From a virus: a DNA stretch of 23,579 nucleotides. Under the pieces are notes generated by a model, which saw only the letters and a list, made by a program, of their open reading frames with translations, made no database searches and had not been told where the DNA came from. The first letter of the stretch is position 1. Each line of letters starts with the position of its first letter. Positions 1-7,775 of the stretch are shown in pieces. Where the stretch lies: the IMG/VR virus record IMGVR_UViG_3300025647_000279, positions 1 through 23,579 of that record; one strand, 5' to 3'. The position numbers and the translations under genes were made by a program.

Positions 1-47
1 GGACCTAAGCTGGATGCCGAAGAGGAGTTAACAAACGTAATTGCCAT
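1..47 (-). CDS. 5' end of a probable virion/tail gene (cut by window edge)
   Basis: Only the first 15 codons are visible, reading MAITFVNSSSASSLG. The ATG at 47-45 overlaps the TAA stop of the preceding gene (TAATG), the same tight coupling seen at several junctions of this operon. No clear Shine-Dalgarno is seen, so translation is probably coupled to the upstream gene. The Ser-rich N-terminus resembles starts of phage structural proteins, but this is only a resemblance and no function can be assigned from 15 residues. Confidence 0.5.
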   Translation of the reverse strand, partial: MAITFVNSSSASSLG

Positions 48-286
48 TACGGAAGCTCTTTTTTACCGTTAGCCGTATGCCTCGCCAGCTCAATCCGCAG
101 ATCGGTCAACACCGATCCTTGAGCAGCCTGAATATTAACAATCTCCACTTGCCGGTTTTCTACAGTATCCAAACGAGTTTCCAATTTAATGGTCACTCCT
201 TGTAGAATAACAAAACCAGTAACGAGACCAATGATTGCGGCTCCAGCCAAATCTCTTATTAATGTTTTCAGCCCATTATCATCCAT
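47..286 (-). CDS. One-TM holin- or spanin-like small protein
   Basis: A 79-aa protein with a short charged N-terminus, one hydrophobic segment at about residues 13-33 (LAGAAIIGLVTGFVILQG) and a C-terminal half that looks coiled-coil-like (LETRLDTVENRQVEIVNIQA). The start at 286 is preferred because AAGGAAA lies about 6 nt upstream. A longer form from 373, just after the stop of the peptidase gene, would add a 29-residue leader but has a weak ribosome site. It sits directly downstream of a peptidoglycan peptidase, which fits a lysis cassette. One N-terminal TM followed by a coiled coil could be a holin or an inner-membrane spanin subunit. Assignment rests on topology and position only. Confidence 0.6.
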   Translation of the reverse strand: MDDNGLKTLIRDLAGAAIIGLVTGFVILQGVTIKLETRLDTVENRQVEIVNIQAAQGSVLTDLRIELARHTANGKKELP

Positions 287-374
287 TGGAATTTCCTTAC
301 TTATCGCCAAACCCAACAGTGGCAAGTGGCTCAGGAAATCATGCAAATTGAAGGAGTGAGGAACGAAGGACATG

Positions 375-752
375 TTAATTCCCGTAGTAGTGCCAGACAA
401 CGTTTTCGTCGAATCCATCTTCCTCGGTCAAATCATCCAGGTGAATGAACGTTTTCCCTATACCGATTCGATTAAATCCAGCAAAAATAGCCGCTGTTAA
501 AAACCAAGCTCGCTGGCGAGACCCGGACACTTTGATATCAATGGCGCGTCCAGTAGTATGCGGGCCATCAAAACCAGTTGAGCTTTCTTGTGCGTTATAC
601 TCTGGACACCTATACGCAGAACGGACGATGAACTTAAACTGAGATGTAGCACGAAGTGCAACGAGCTTTTGCATAAAAGAGTCTTGCATCTTCATCTCAC
701 CGCAGCCGCATTTGCAGCGCAATTCATCGTCTGTAAAGAAGTCCCAGGGCAT
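375..752 (-). CDS. Peptidase M15-type D-Ala-D-Ala carboxypeptidase/endolysin
   Basis: A 125-aa protein resembling the compact Peptidase_M15_3 family, zinc peptidases that cut peptide bonds in peptidoglycan. Visible motifs are SAYRCPEYN (residues 45-53), HTTGRAIDI (65-73) and FIHLDD (102-107). By family knowledge the zinc ligands would be H65, D72 and H104. The length is usual for the phage version, with no separate cell-wall-binding domain. The start has GGAG about 8 nt upstream. Its place late in the structural operon and next to a one-TM protein suggests host lysis, though a virion-associated role in cell entry is also possible. The N-terminal CKCGCG cluster is common in this family. Confidence 0.88.
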   Translation of the reverse strand: MPWDFFTDDELRCKCGCGEMKMQDSFMQKLVALRATSQFKFIVRSAYRCPEYNAQESSTGFDGPHTTGRAIDIKVSGSRQRAWFLTAAIFAGFNRIGIGKTFIHLDDLTEEDGFDENVVWHYYGN

Positions 753-757
753 CTAAT

Positions 758-1384
758 TCACTCCAGATCATCGTGGGAGTAACTGTGCCTCCCAACATGC
801 TTGATCGTCAACGAAAGCTCGTGGTCCGTAAAAATCTTTACTCCAGCTTCTTGCAGCCTCATACAAAAATATACATCTTCTCCGCAGTAGGCGTTTTCCT
901 CTGGCATCCACTCCATCATAAACAGCGGCGGACGGACGTTACGCAACTGAGTTGCCTCCACCATCATCACCGCCATACCTGCATGAGCAATCTCCTCAAC
1001 GCCATGCCGTTTTCGGGAGTCAATACGCTGTTCTTGCATATCAAAGGCCGTCGGCTGGACGGGACGAACCCTTGTTGTACAGTTCAATGCAAGGACAGGC
1101 TTATCCCGCTCTAACATCTTGTTTGCCAGATCCTTCGGAAAGGCCATATCAGAATCAAGGTACAGGATATGGGTAGCCTTGCTTCTCAGCGCATTCACAG
1201 TCAAAAGATGGCGCAGGTATACCAGCATACTCCCTTTTGCGGTCAGCAATGACATCCGCTGACTACGCGCGCCTTTGACACGGTTCTGAGCAAAGTAAGA
1301 AAACATTAAAGCGAGCGACTTGCCAAAGTCATCAACCCATTCGCCAGTGGACGGTACACAAACCGCTACATGATAATCTTTCAT
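758..1384 (-). CDS. GT-A fold glycosyltransferase-like protein
   Basis: A 208-aa protein with features of family 2-like glycosyltransferases: an N-terminal strand VAVCVPSTGEW, a hydrophobic strand ending in a DxD metal/nucleotide-sugar motif (HILYLDSDM, residues 72-80, D77 and D79), and a later acidic GED (168-170) where a catalytic base would be expected. A His (H196) near the C-terminus could be a further metal ligand. It overlaps the upstream 73-aa gene by ATGA. No TM segment or secretion signal is seen, so it should act in the cytoplasm. Located between capsid and lysis genes, it may modify a virion protein or a host glycan. The substrate is unknown. Confidence 0.72.
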   Translation of the reverse strand: MKDYHVAVCVPSTGEWVDDFGKSLALMFSYFAQNRVKGARSQRMSLLTAKGSMLVYLRHLLTVNALRSKATHILYLDSDMAFPKDLANKMLERDKPVLALNCTTRVRPVQPTAFDMQEQRIDSRKRHGVEEIAHAGMAVMMVEATQLRNVRPPLFMMEWMPEENAYCGEDVYFCMRLQEAGVKIFTDHELSLTIKHVGRHSYSHDDLE

Positions 1385-1602
1385 CCTCGTCGATAGCCTC
1401 CAACCTCAAGCCCTCTTTTAATAATACCGACCGTCCAGGGAGCTACTTGTTCCATGGGAATCATCAATCCCTTTGTATGGAAAGAGACAACCTTTCCACG
1501 ATCAGTATGCGGAACGATCTCCTGGCACCACCCATCATCACAGTCAAACCATGTATTGGGGGGCCAGGGAGCGTTGTTCTTGTGTACGACACGAAAGCCC
1601 AT
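1381..1602 (-). CDS. Hypothetical 73-aa protein in late operon
   Basis: Not recognised. A small Trp/Pro-rich protein starting MGFRVVHKNNAPWPP, with a CDDGWC pair of cysteines near residues 21-26. Its ATG overlaps the stop of the preceding gene (TAATG at 1604-1600) and its stop overlaps the next start (ATGA), so it is translationally coupled on both sides and is very likely real. No TM segment is visible. The position between a possible head protein and the glycosyltransferase gives no firm role. Confidence 0.7.
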   Translation of the reverse strand: MGFRVVHKNNAPWPPNTWFDCDDGWCQEIVPHTDRGKVVSFHTKGLMIPMEQVAPWTVGIIKRGLEVGGYRRG

Positions 1603-1952
1603 TAGACAGGCTTCCGGTGGTTTCGCTCGACTTCAACAGCAAAGGTAAAGCTCGGTGTAGTGCCGCCGATTGTGTATTCGATTTTAACAGTTTCGGGACA
1701 CTGTGAAACCACAAGCGACTCTTGCCCGGCCGCTGTCAACTGTGTAAAGGAGGCAAGAACGTGGTCCACGCCCTCAACGGTTGCCACAATGTTGACATCC
1801 AGCGTAGGTGAGGTTCCCGAAACGATGGGAGCCTTCAGGAAAAACCGGGCGTCGGAATCGTAGTGTTCATGCTGGACCGTCGACGTCGGGGACCCCTCGC
1901 CAGTAACCGTTCTTGCATCATAACTCAGCAAGTTAATGCGTTTGAAAGCCAT
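1602..1952 (-). CDS. Hypothetical 116-aa beta-rich protein downstream of capsid gene
   Basis: Not recognised. The sequence has alternating hydrophobic/polar strands (VNIVATVEG, VKIEYTIGG, FTFAVEVER), suggesting an all-beta fold. A position just after the major capsid gene would fit a head decoration, neck or minor structural protein, but that is inference. AGGAA lies about 7 nt before the ATG and only a few bases after the U-tract of the terminator that follows the capsid gene, so its expression should depend on read-through. No promoter is evident in the gap. Confidence 0.75.
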   Translation of the reverse strand: MAFKRINLLSYDARTVTGEGSPTSTVQHEHYDSDARFFLKAPIVSGTSPTLDVNIVATVEGVDHVLASFTQLTAAGQESLVVSQCPETVKIEYTIGGTTPSFTFAVEVERNHRKPV

Positions 1953-1962
1953 AATAAATTCC

Positions 1963-1989
1963 TAAAAAAGTGGGGGACCGAAGTCCCCC
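1963..1989 (-). terminator. Intrinsic terminator after major capsid gene
   Basis: On the minus strand a perfect 7-bp stem GGGGGAC/GTCCCCC closes a UUCG loop and is followed by ACTTTTTT. It lies 13 nt past the capsid stop codon. It probably cuts transcription after the highly expressed head genes and lowers expression of the genes beyond. Confidence 0.9.
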
Positions 1990-2001
1990 CAAGGAGGTAG
2001 C

Positions 2002-3219
2002 TTACGCCTTGTAGACGTTACCCAGATAGGCCATGGTGTTCAGGTGCTGGAATTCAACACCACACTCACCAAAGTACTGACCCTTGCGCTCATCGGCATC
2101 GTTTGCCTGGATGTTATCCTGCATACGAGTGTCACGACCCTTCATGGGACGGTACACCATACCGGCCGGGTTGATTACCAGCATACCACGAGTATAGTAA
2201 CCGTGGGTATTGAACAGCGGGTGGGTCTTGATGTACAGGGTACCCTGCGGGGTAACCCACTTCTGGAGCTCCATGCCGTAGACCTTGACAGTCCCCTCGA
2301 AGTTGATCCGGGTAGAGCTGGAATCCCGGGCAATCTTGTTCAGGGTATTCAGGGCCTCGTTACCTGCCAGAACGATACGTTCATTGCCGGCGCCGTTGGA
2401 GTTGTAATCCCACACCTTATAAACCGCGTTGAGGATGTCGTCCTCGGTCGGAGTCGTGGTGAAGATTCTACGGCAGTGGGTATAACCGGCACTGTACGCT
2501 TCGGACAGGTAGTGCATGAGTCCGCCGGTGAAACGCTTGGGTTTGCCGTTGGAACCAGTGGTTTCATACGGACGCCCGAAGACGAACGCAAACTCCATGT
2601 TGGCGGAGTGATCGAACATCTTCCGTTTCTTGTCGTTCTTGACCGGGTCACCGGTACGAGCGTGAGTGTTCTCAGCGGTGCCGGTAATACGGTAAGAGGT
2701 TTTGAAGATCTGCGTAAAGTTCAGATACTTCGTCGGGTTGCGGGTGGAGGAATCGGGAGAGCCGGTACCTTCCGCAAACACATTGCCGATTCTGGTCAAG
2801 AACGTGTCGTCAGCAATAGTGCCTGGGGTAGTGTTGGCCTGCCCGCGAGTTACAACGAAGGTGGTAGTGTTGGTGACACTGGAGACCACAATCAGTTCGT
2901 TGTCATAGGTCGCCGATTCAGCGGCCTTCTCCACCAGCATCACATCACCTGCTACCAGGTCCTGAGCATCACCGGAGTCGATAACGAAAGTAGTATCACC
3001 GGTGGTAAGCGCACCAGCAATCTGCAGACGTACGACGTTCAGTTCCTCTTCCCACCAGCTGAATTCGGGGTCGTCGGTGACCTCCTTCTTCATCTTCGCC
3101 ATCAGGGCGGTCAGGGGAGCGGAGCCGTTCGGATCACGCCAAAGGATGGATTCACGAAAATTCTTGGGGCGCTCACCAGTGCCCCAATCGCCAGTACCAC
3201 GAAGTCCTGCAACAGCCAT
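2002..3219 (-). CDS. Major capsid protein, SU10/DUF5309-like
   Basis: A 405-aa protein, the main shell subunit of the head. Its N-terminal region (RESILWRDPNGSAPLTALMAKM, about 22-43), the WWEEE segment (55-59) and a beta-rich insertion (about 70-150, with GDTTFVIDSGDAQDLVAGDVM then TTTFVVTRGQ) resemble the SU10 major capsid family (DUF5309), an HK97-fold group. A conserved-looking block FKTSYRITGTAENT follows at 172-185. The start at 3219 is chosen over 3249 because GAGGATT sits just upstream and because the longer form would overlap the scaffold stop. It follows the scaffold candidate and is followed by a strong terminator, as expected for an abundant head protein. Confidence 0.87.
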   Translation of the reverse strand: MAVAGLRGTGDWGTGERPKNFRESILWRDPNGSAPLTALMAKMKKEVTDDPEFSWWEEELNVVRLQIAGALTTGDTTFVIDSGDAQDLVAGDVMLVEKAAESATYDNELIVVSSVTNTTTFVVTRGQANTTPGTIADDTFLTRIGNVFAEGTGSPDSSTRNPTKYLNFTQIFKTSYRITGTAENTHARTGDPVKNDKKRKMFDHSANMEFAFVFGRPYETTGSNGKPKRFTGGLMHYLSEAYSAGYTHCRRIFTTTPTEDDILNAVYKVWDYNSNGAGNERIVLAGNEALNTLNKIARDSSSTRINFEGTVKVYGMELQKWVTPQGTLYIKTHPLFNTHGYYTRGMLVINPAGMVYRPMKGRDTRMQDNIQANDADERKGQYFGECGVEFQHLNTMAYLGNVYKA

Positions 3220-3223
3220 AGTA

Positions 3224-4156
3224 TTAATCCTCTTCCAAATCTTCCACAAATGCCGACCAGGGATTTTCCGAAGGTTTCGGAGCGGTCGGATGTTCAGTTA
3301 CTGAAGACTGACCGGCAGGCACATGGGGTGCGGAAGCGGCAGTAGGAGTACCGGCAGGCGGAGGAGACTCGGACGGAGCATCCAAAGGATACCCGAGTTC
3401 GATCATCACATGCTTACCAATACTCTCCGCAGCTTCTTCCGCTGTAGCGTTGGGGTAGAGCTGGCCGTAAAGACGCGCGAAATTCGCAACTTCTGTCTTA
3501 TGTTTCGCCAGCTTTGGCCAACGCGAGTAGAAGCTGCTCGTATGCTTCTTCTGCGTTTCCATGCCAGTAACATGCTGTGTAACCACGCTAGGCAAATACT
3601 GCATAATCGACGCAATGACGTCGTTGTATATCTGCATATGCAGGTTGGCAGCAAGTTGTGGCAGCACCTTTTCCGGTTCAGTCTGCATCAATGCAGCATC
3701 AGCTTCATTCAGCCCATACCGTTGGGTAAGCTGTTTATGAGCTTCAGCGTAGAGTGCCTTTCTTTCCTCTTCAGATAACTGTTTCGGCGGCTCCTCTTTT
3801 GGTTCAGGCTCCGGTTGTGGTTCCGGTTCGGGTTCGGGAGTAGGTTCCGATTCCGGTTCCGGCGGCACTGTTGGTTCGGGTTCAGGTGTCGGCGCGGGTT
3901 CCTGGCTCGTAGGCGGTACTTCCGGCACATCATCATCAACCGTTGCAACAGGTGCCTTAGGAACTGGGAAGTCGTCCTCACTTCCAGCCTGGGACAGTTC
4001 GGCGCCCTGTCCCGGAACCTCATTTTCGACGAGGTCCCCCCATGCATCTGAATCGACACCCTCGTCGACAGGCTCATCACCAGCCGCTGGGGTAATAACC
4101 TCAGCACCGGTTTCCTCGTCCATGAACACATATTTTTTACTCAGTCTCTTCAACAT
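3224..4156 (-). CDS. Putative head scaffolding protein, Pro/Glu-rich
   Basis: A 310-aa acidic protein immediately upstream of the capsid gene. Residues 86-123 are a low-complexity tract of alternating Pro and Glu (PEPEP, PEPEPEPQPEPEP). The N-terminal third is acidic and disordered, residues about 125-255 are predicted helical by composition (SEEERKALYAEAHKQL onward), and the tail is Pro/Ala/Ser-rich. Position between portal and capsid genes, acidity and helical core are typical of phage scaffold proteins. A head-maturation protease is less likely since no catalytic motif is seen. The start at 4156 has GAGGAA 7 nt upstream and overlaps the preceding gene by 20 nt. Confidence 0.72.
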   Translation of the reverse strand: MLKRLSKKYVFMDEETGAEVITPAAGDEPVDEGVDSDAWGDLVENEVPGQGAELSQAGSEDDFPVPKAPVATVDDDVPEVPPTSQEPAPTPEPEPTVPPEPESEPTPEPEPEPQPEPEPKEEPPKQLSEEERKALYAEAHKQLTQRYGLNEADAALMQTEPEKVLPQLAANLHMQIYNDVIASIMQYLPSVVTQHVTGMETQKKHTSSFYSRWPKLAKHKTEVANFARLYGQLYPNATAEEAAESIGKHVMIELGYPLDAPSESPPPAGTPTAASAPHVPAGQSSVTEHPTAPKPSENPWSAFVEDLEED

Positions 4157-4421
4157 CGCTTAATTCCTCGTCTATACCCTCAATGATAGTCTCGGGGAGC
4201 TGCATAACCAACTTCAACGCTTTCCGCTCCTCTTTAAGCTTCCGAACCTCAGCCACTTGATCTTTAGTGTCCAGGTCTTCTGCCAGGATACGACGCTCAC
4301 GCATTTCTACCTGAGCATCTATAATCTTACCCAGTCGCGCCCATCCCGCTGATTTGACCAGGCTCACTAACTCGTGCCTGATCTCCCTCTGCGCTTCCAG
4401 ATCCAAATCGTTCTCGTCCAT
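4137..4421 (-). CDS. Small helical protein between portal and scaffold
   Basis: Not recognised. A 94-aa, highly charged protein with coiled-coil character (RERRILAEDLDTKDQVAEVRKLKEERKALKL, centre of the protein) and an acidic tail. GGGAGG lies 5 nt upstream of its ATG, so the start at 4421 is well supported even though it lies 95 nt inside the 3' end of the portal gene. Position suggests a role in head assembly, but none can be demonstrated. Confidence 0.75.
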   Translation of the reverse strand: MDENDLDLEAQREIRHELVSLVKSAGWARLGKIIDAQVEMRERRILAEDLDTKDQVAEVRKLKEERKALKLVMQLPETIIEGIDEELSDVEETE

Positions 4422-6276
4422 CAGGACCTCCCAATGCTACTGCATTAACTCCGTCGCGTCCCAGAAGCCGGTCATCTGGCACAACTTGAATACGGAATTG
4501 CTTAATGTTCTTCAGGCCAGCAAGCTGCGCCATCCACTCAAATATCCCTCCCACATCATAACGCTGTCCAATGGCAGGCATTTTATGTGTTCCCATGAGA
4601 ATCTCCCGCCAGAGATTCGCCTGCGCGTACCGATCAATCGGCATAGTGCCGTCGACTGGTACAAAGTCAAACTGACCTCCGAGAAGGTCCGGCGTAACAG
4701 CCATAAACTTTGGAGCGTCTTCCAGCAGATTCCCGGCGATCTTGAACTTCTGCTCCGCGTCGTAATATTGCTGGGTCGAAATCAGGTGCATCTGAGCCTG
4801 CGGCGCCAGAGCAACCGCCGACCAGAACTCCGCCAGAGTCTTCAGTCGGTTTGCACCGAATGTGGACGAGGTGCGGATTTCCGTAGCCGTCTTGCGCCCA
4901 CCTGGATTAACCATTCCCATGATATTATCAGTAACGCCCGAAACCCGCTGGATCATATCAGCCACGAGCTGGGTATCCCGTACATGGCCCTGGGTCAGGT
5001 CAGTAACGGGCAGTTGCTGGATAACCGAGCGCACGTCCGTGCCATAGGCACTTTCCTTCAGGCGAATGAGCTTCCCCGCTCCTGCTTTCGTAATATCCTT
5101 GATAACGACACGGAAAGGGTCAACAATAAACTGATTATTCAACCCTGCGCGAACATTATAGAAATGGGTATTCATGAGCCAGTCGACGGTCTGGTTCAAT
5201 GATTCCAGGGTTTTCATCATCGAGCGGTTGGTGAAAGAATGCCCGTCAATCTCATACGGCAGTACATGATAAGGAAACTTACCATGCAAATCGCCGGTTG
5301 GCCTTGCCTCGATGATGACATCTTCGATGACAGTGAAAACCCACTTTTCCGGTGATGCAGACTGGCCAAGTTTCCAGTCAATCGGGATCAAGTCCACGTG
5401 CATCTCATACCCAGTCAAAGTGCCGATGTCACGAATGTTAACTGTATCGGCGGCCGCGGCAGTGTCCTCAATCCGTTCTTTGTGCTCAGAACTTTCACCA
5501 TCCGTCATGTGCTTCGTATTTCGCAGGCGCTTCAGCACCTCGACATTAAAATACCGGCCTTGGTCCTTTCCACGAACAATCGCGTTCCAGCTGAGCTTCA
5601 GCTTCCGTCCGACGAACTCGCCTTCTTGCGTCGAGACGATTGGCACCCGTGGGTCGGGGAGGTAATCATAAGGACTAACGTTGAAGGTTTTGTTTCCCTC
5701 ATACCCTGGAATCTTAACGGTTTGCTTAACCTTCTTCTTTTTCCCCTCCAGCTTCATACCAAAAAAGGTACGATCAACTTCAGTAATCTTGGAGGTCTGT
5801 ATGGTTTCGTTCGCCCAATACGAACACTCCACACCAAAGCCATACTTCGGAGCATCGTGCATCCAAATGTAGTGCGTCGCCAGCTGCTGGCCCACATGCA
5901 TCTGATAATCCATCACAGCTTCAACGGCTTGGATGGATTGCTGGGACTCTCCATGCCGGCCTGTAAACTGCATCACCGGCGAACGACCAAGAAAAACGGT
6001 TGTCCAGTAAGTATGCGCGGAGAGCAAAACCGCGTAGGAGTATGGAATCTGAATGGTCGTGAACTGAGGATCGCCACTTTTCCGCCGGTTATTCCTGATC
6101 CGGTCAGCCTCTTTTTCAGGCATATATGCAGTGTACAGCTCCTCCGAGTCCCGCATATCCTCGTACAAATCACTCATACGATTTTCGGACAATTCCTTTC
6201 GGGCATCGAGAGCCGCTAGCACATCACTGTGCTTCTGACCGTCAAACCGCAGTTCGATGTTTAAAGACTCACTCAC
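4327..6276 (-). CDS. Portal protein
   Basis: A 649-aa protein that would form the dodecameric portal at one head vertex. Size, acidic helical N-terminus, and position directly after the large terminase gene are typical. Recognisable portal-like segments include the region around IPYSYAVLLSAHTYWTTVFLG (about 78-98), NVSPYDYLPDPRVP, and the C-terminal third around GVTDNIMGMVNPGGRKTATEIRTS, a stretch commonly seen in portals of short-tailed and SU10-like phages. It begins with GTG at 6276, overlapping the terminase stop (GTGA), with GGGGAG about 7 nt upstream. The last ~30 residues (Gly/Arg/Ser-rich) are encoded in the overlap with the next gene and may be a dispensable tail. Confidence 0.87.
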   Translation of the reverse strand: MSESLNIELRFDGQKHSDVLAALDARKELSENRMSDLYEDMRDSEELYTAYMPEKEADRIRNNRRKSGDPQFTTIQIPYSYAVLLSAHTYWTTVFLGRSPVMQFTGRHGESQQSIQAVEAVMDYQMHVGQQLATHYIWMHDAPKYGFGVECSYWANETIQTSKITEVDRTFFGMKLEGKKKKVKQTVKIPGYEGNKTFNVSPYDYLPDPRVPIVSTQEGEFVGRKLKLSWNAIVRGKDQGRYFNVEVLKRLRNTKHMTDGESSEHKERIEDTAAAADTVNIRDIGTLTGYEMHVDLIPIDWKLGQSASPEKWVFTVIEDVIIEARPTGDLHGKFPYHVLPYEIDGHSFTNRSMMKTLESLNQTVDWLMNTHFYNVRAGLNNQFIVDPFRVVIKDITKAGAGKLIRLKESAYGTDVRSVIQQLPVTDLTQGHVRDTQLVADMIQRVSGVTDNIMGMVNPGGRKTATEIRTSSTFGANRLKTLAEFWSAVALAPQAQMHLISTQQYYDAEQKFKIAGNLLEDAPKFMAVTPDLLGGQFDFVPVDGTMPIDRYAQANLWREILMGTHKMPAIGQRYDVGGIFEWMAQLAGLKNIKQFRIQVVPDDRLLGRDGVNAVALGGPDGRERFGSGSAEGDQARVSEPGQISGMGATG

Positions 6277-7775
6277 GGGCAGCTCCCCTCGTATTCCAAA
6301 TCAGGTATTTCAGCCTCGGCTTCAATGATACTGTCTGTATCCCTCATGCCAGTATAAGCCGCGGCTTCTGCAACTCCAATCGAGACTGCTTCAATCTCAT
6401 CGTCGAAGTCAACGAACGGATAGTTGACAATAGCCGAGATGAGATCATGCTGGGACGCGTGAACATAGAGTTCCCTGTTTCCAATGGCATCACCCAGGGC
6501 ATCGACAATTCGGTAGGATTTCTTCCGTCTCTCTGGTACATGATCATCGACGAGGACATATTTCCCCTTCCTCCGCATGGCCTTTTCCAGCAACCACTTC
6601 AACGTCCGTTGGTAGTTCACACTTTCTACTTTTACCTTAATGGGCTTCCACCTGTCAAGTAACTCAAAGAAAGTTTTTACAGACCAATCTGGATCGTGCC
6701 CGCGCATCTTCAGTGTTTCAAGGACAAACACTTTTTTGTACCCAGTTACAATATCTCGCCAGAGACCGACGACAGCCCAGGCCTCGTAATCCTTTCCTTT
6801 CAACCCTTCCCGAAGCTCGCGGTCGGACGGCGGAGGAACAGGGTCAACAATAATAAAAGTGGTTAACTGTTCCAGCGGAGGTAAAACTTCGTAATAGTTC
6901 AGAAGTTCCGAACGAAACGCCGTTAGCTCCCCGGTGACGGTCTGGCATTCCATCTCCCGCATCCAAAGCGGCAGCTTGCCCCTGTCGATAAACGACTGCT
7001 TTTCTTTCAGAAGCTCTTCCGTCGTCCAGCGTTCCGGCCACGCAGACTCCCCATCTTCGGTAAAGATTGAAATGCGAACCGAATCCCAAGTAGAGTCACG
7101 ATCACACTTAGAGATCACATCATCGTCATCAAGAAGAGTCTGCAATAAAACCATCTTCGCCAGGGGGGTCTCACTCCTGGGAGCTAGAGAGTTCTTCAAC
7201 GACCCGAGAAGTAAATCCTCCGTCTTATCCCTTTGCGTTTGAGTAGCAGTGTTTTCCTCGTCACAAGGGTCATCGACGAGGATAAGGTCAGGACGATAGT
7301 CATCCACGTTGATTCCACGGGTAGAGCCGGTGATACCCAGAGCAATAACCCTGATTGGAATGTTATCAGTCCCATGGTAAATCTCAATCTCCTCTGACGT
7401 CCACTTATTCCCTTTTCGAAGTTGGAAGGTAGCGGCCCAGCGAGTATTGTATTCCACCTGCTTCATCAGCCATTCGACAGTCCGACGGGAATGATCCTGG
7501 GATTTACCAACGATGAGAATCGTCCTGGAAATCGCAAAGGCAATTCGCTTGGAGAGGTACAGACGGAAAAGGGTAGTCTTTGCACCTCCACGAAATACCA
7601 TAAAGGAAACCAAACGGGACTGACCGTCCAGCTTCCCCCACATCATTCGGTGGAACGGAGGGGAAGACTGTCGGACAGTGTTCGGAAAGAAGAAGCGGGA
7701 ATAAAAGATACTATCAACCGCTGAGAGCTTCAGCACTTCCTCAACGGAGATAGTCTCTGTCTTTTCGGGAACCAT
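6273..7775 (-). CDS. terL: Terminase large subunit (packaging ATPase/nuclease)
   Basis: A 500-aa motor protein that pumps DNA into the prohead and cuts the concatemer. The ATPase domain shows a Walker A-type FRGGAKTT (residues 61-68), Walker B LILVDDP (164-170, with D168/D169) and a downstream LLQT coupling-motif candidate (210-213). The C-terminal RNase H-like nuclease shows IIVDP (D311), KVESVNYQ (E384) and a late acidic cluster FDDE (457-460) as likely metal ligands. The length is normal. GGAGG lies 5 nt before the ATG, which overlaps the stop of the upstream nuclease gene (TAATG). It is followed by the portal with a GTGA overlap. Confidence 0.95.
   Translation of the reverse strand: MVPEKTETISVEEVLKLSAVDSIFYSRFFFPNTVRQSSPPFHRMMWGKLDGQSRLVSFMVFRGGAKTTLFRLYLSKRIAFAISRTILIVGKSQDHSRRTVEWLMKQVEYNTRWAATFQLRKGNKWTSEEIEIYHGTDNIPIRVIALGITGSTRGINVDDYRPDLILVDDPCDEENTATQTQRDKTEDLLLGSLKNSLAPRSETPLAKMVLLQTLLDDDDVISKCDRDSTWDSVRISIFTEDGESAWPERWTTEELLKEKQSFIDRGKLPLWMREMECQTVTGELTAFRSELLNYYEVLPPLEQLTTFIIVDPVPPPSDRELREGLKGKDYEAWAVVGLWRDIVTGYKKVFVLETLKMRGHDPDWSVKTFFELLDRWKPIKVKVESVNYQRTLKWLLEKAMRRKGKYVLVDDHVPERRKKSYRIVDALGDAIGNRELYVHASQHDLISAIVNYPFVDFDDEIEAVSIGVAEAAAYTGMRDTDSIIEAEAEIPDLEYEGSCP

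Noticed and set aside
2044-3345. 433-codon open frame on the plus strand opposite the major capsid gene
   Set aside because: It mirrors the capsid gene on the opposite strand, has no ribosome site or promoter, and its protein shows no domain-like pattern. It is an antisense shadow of codon bias.
4354-6219. Long plus-strand frames (4354-5202 and 5398-6219) opposite the portal gene
   Set aside because: Antisense to a well-supported portal gene, with no promoters or ribosome sites and no recognisable protein pattern.
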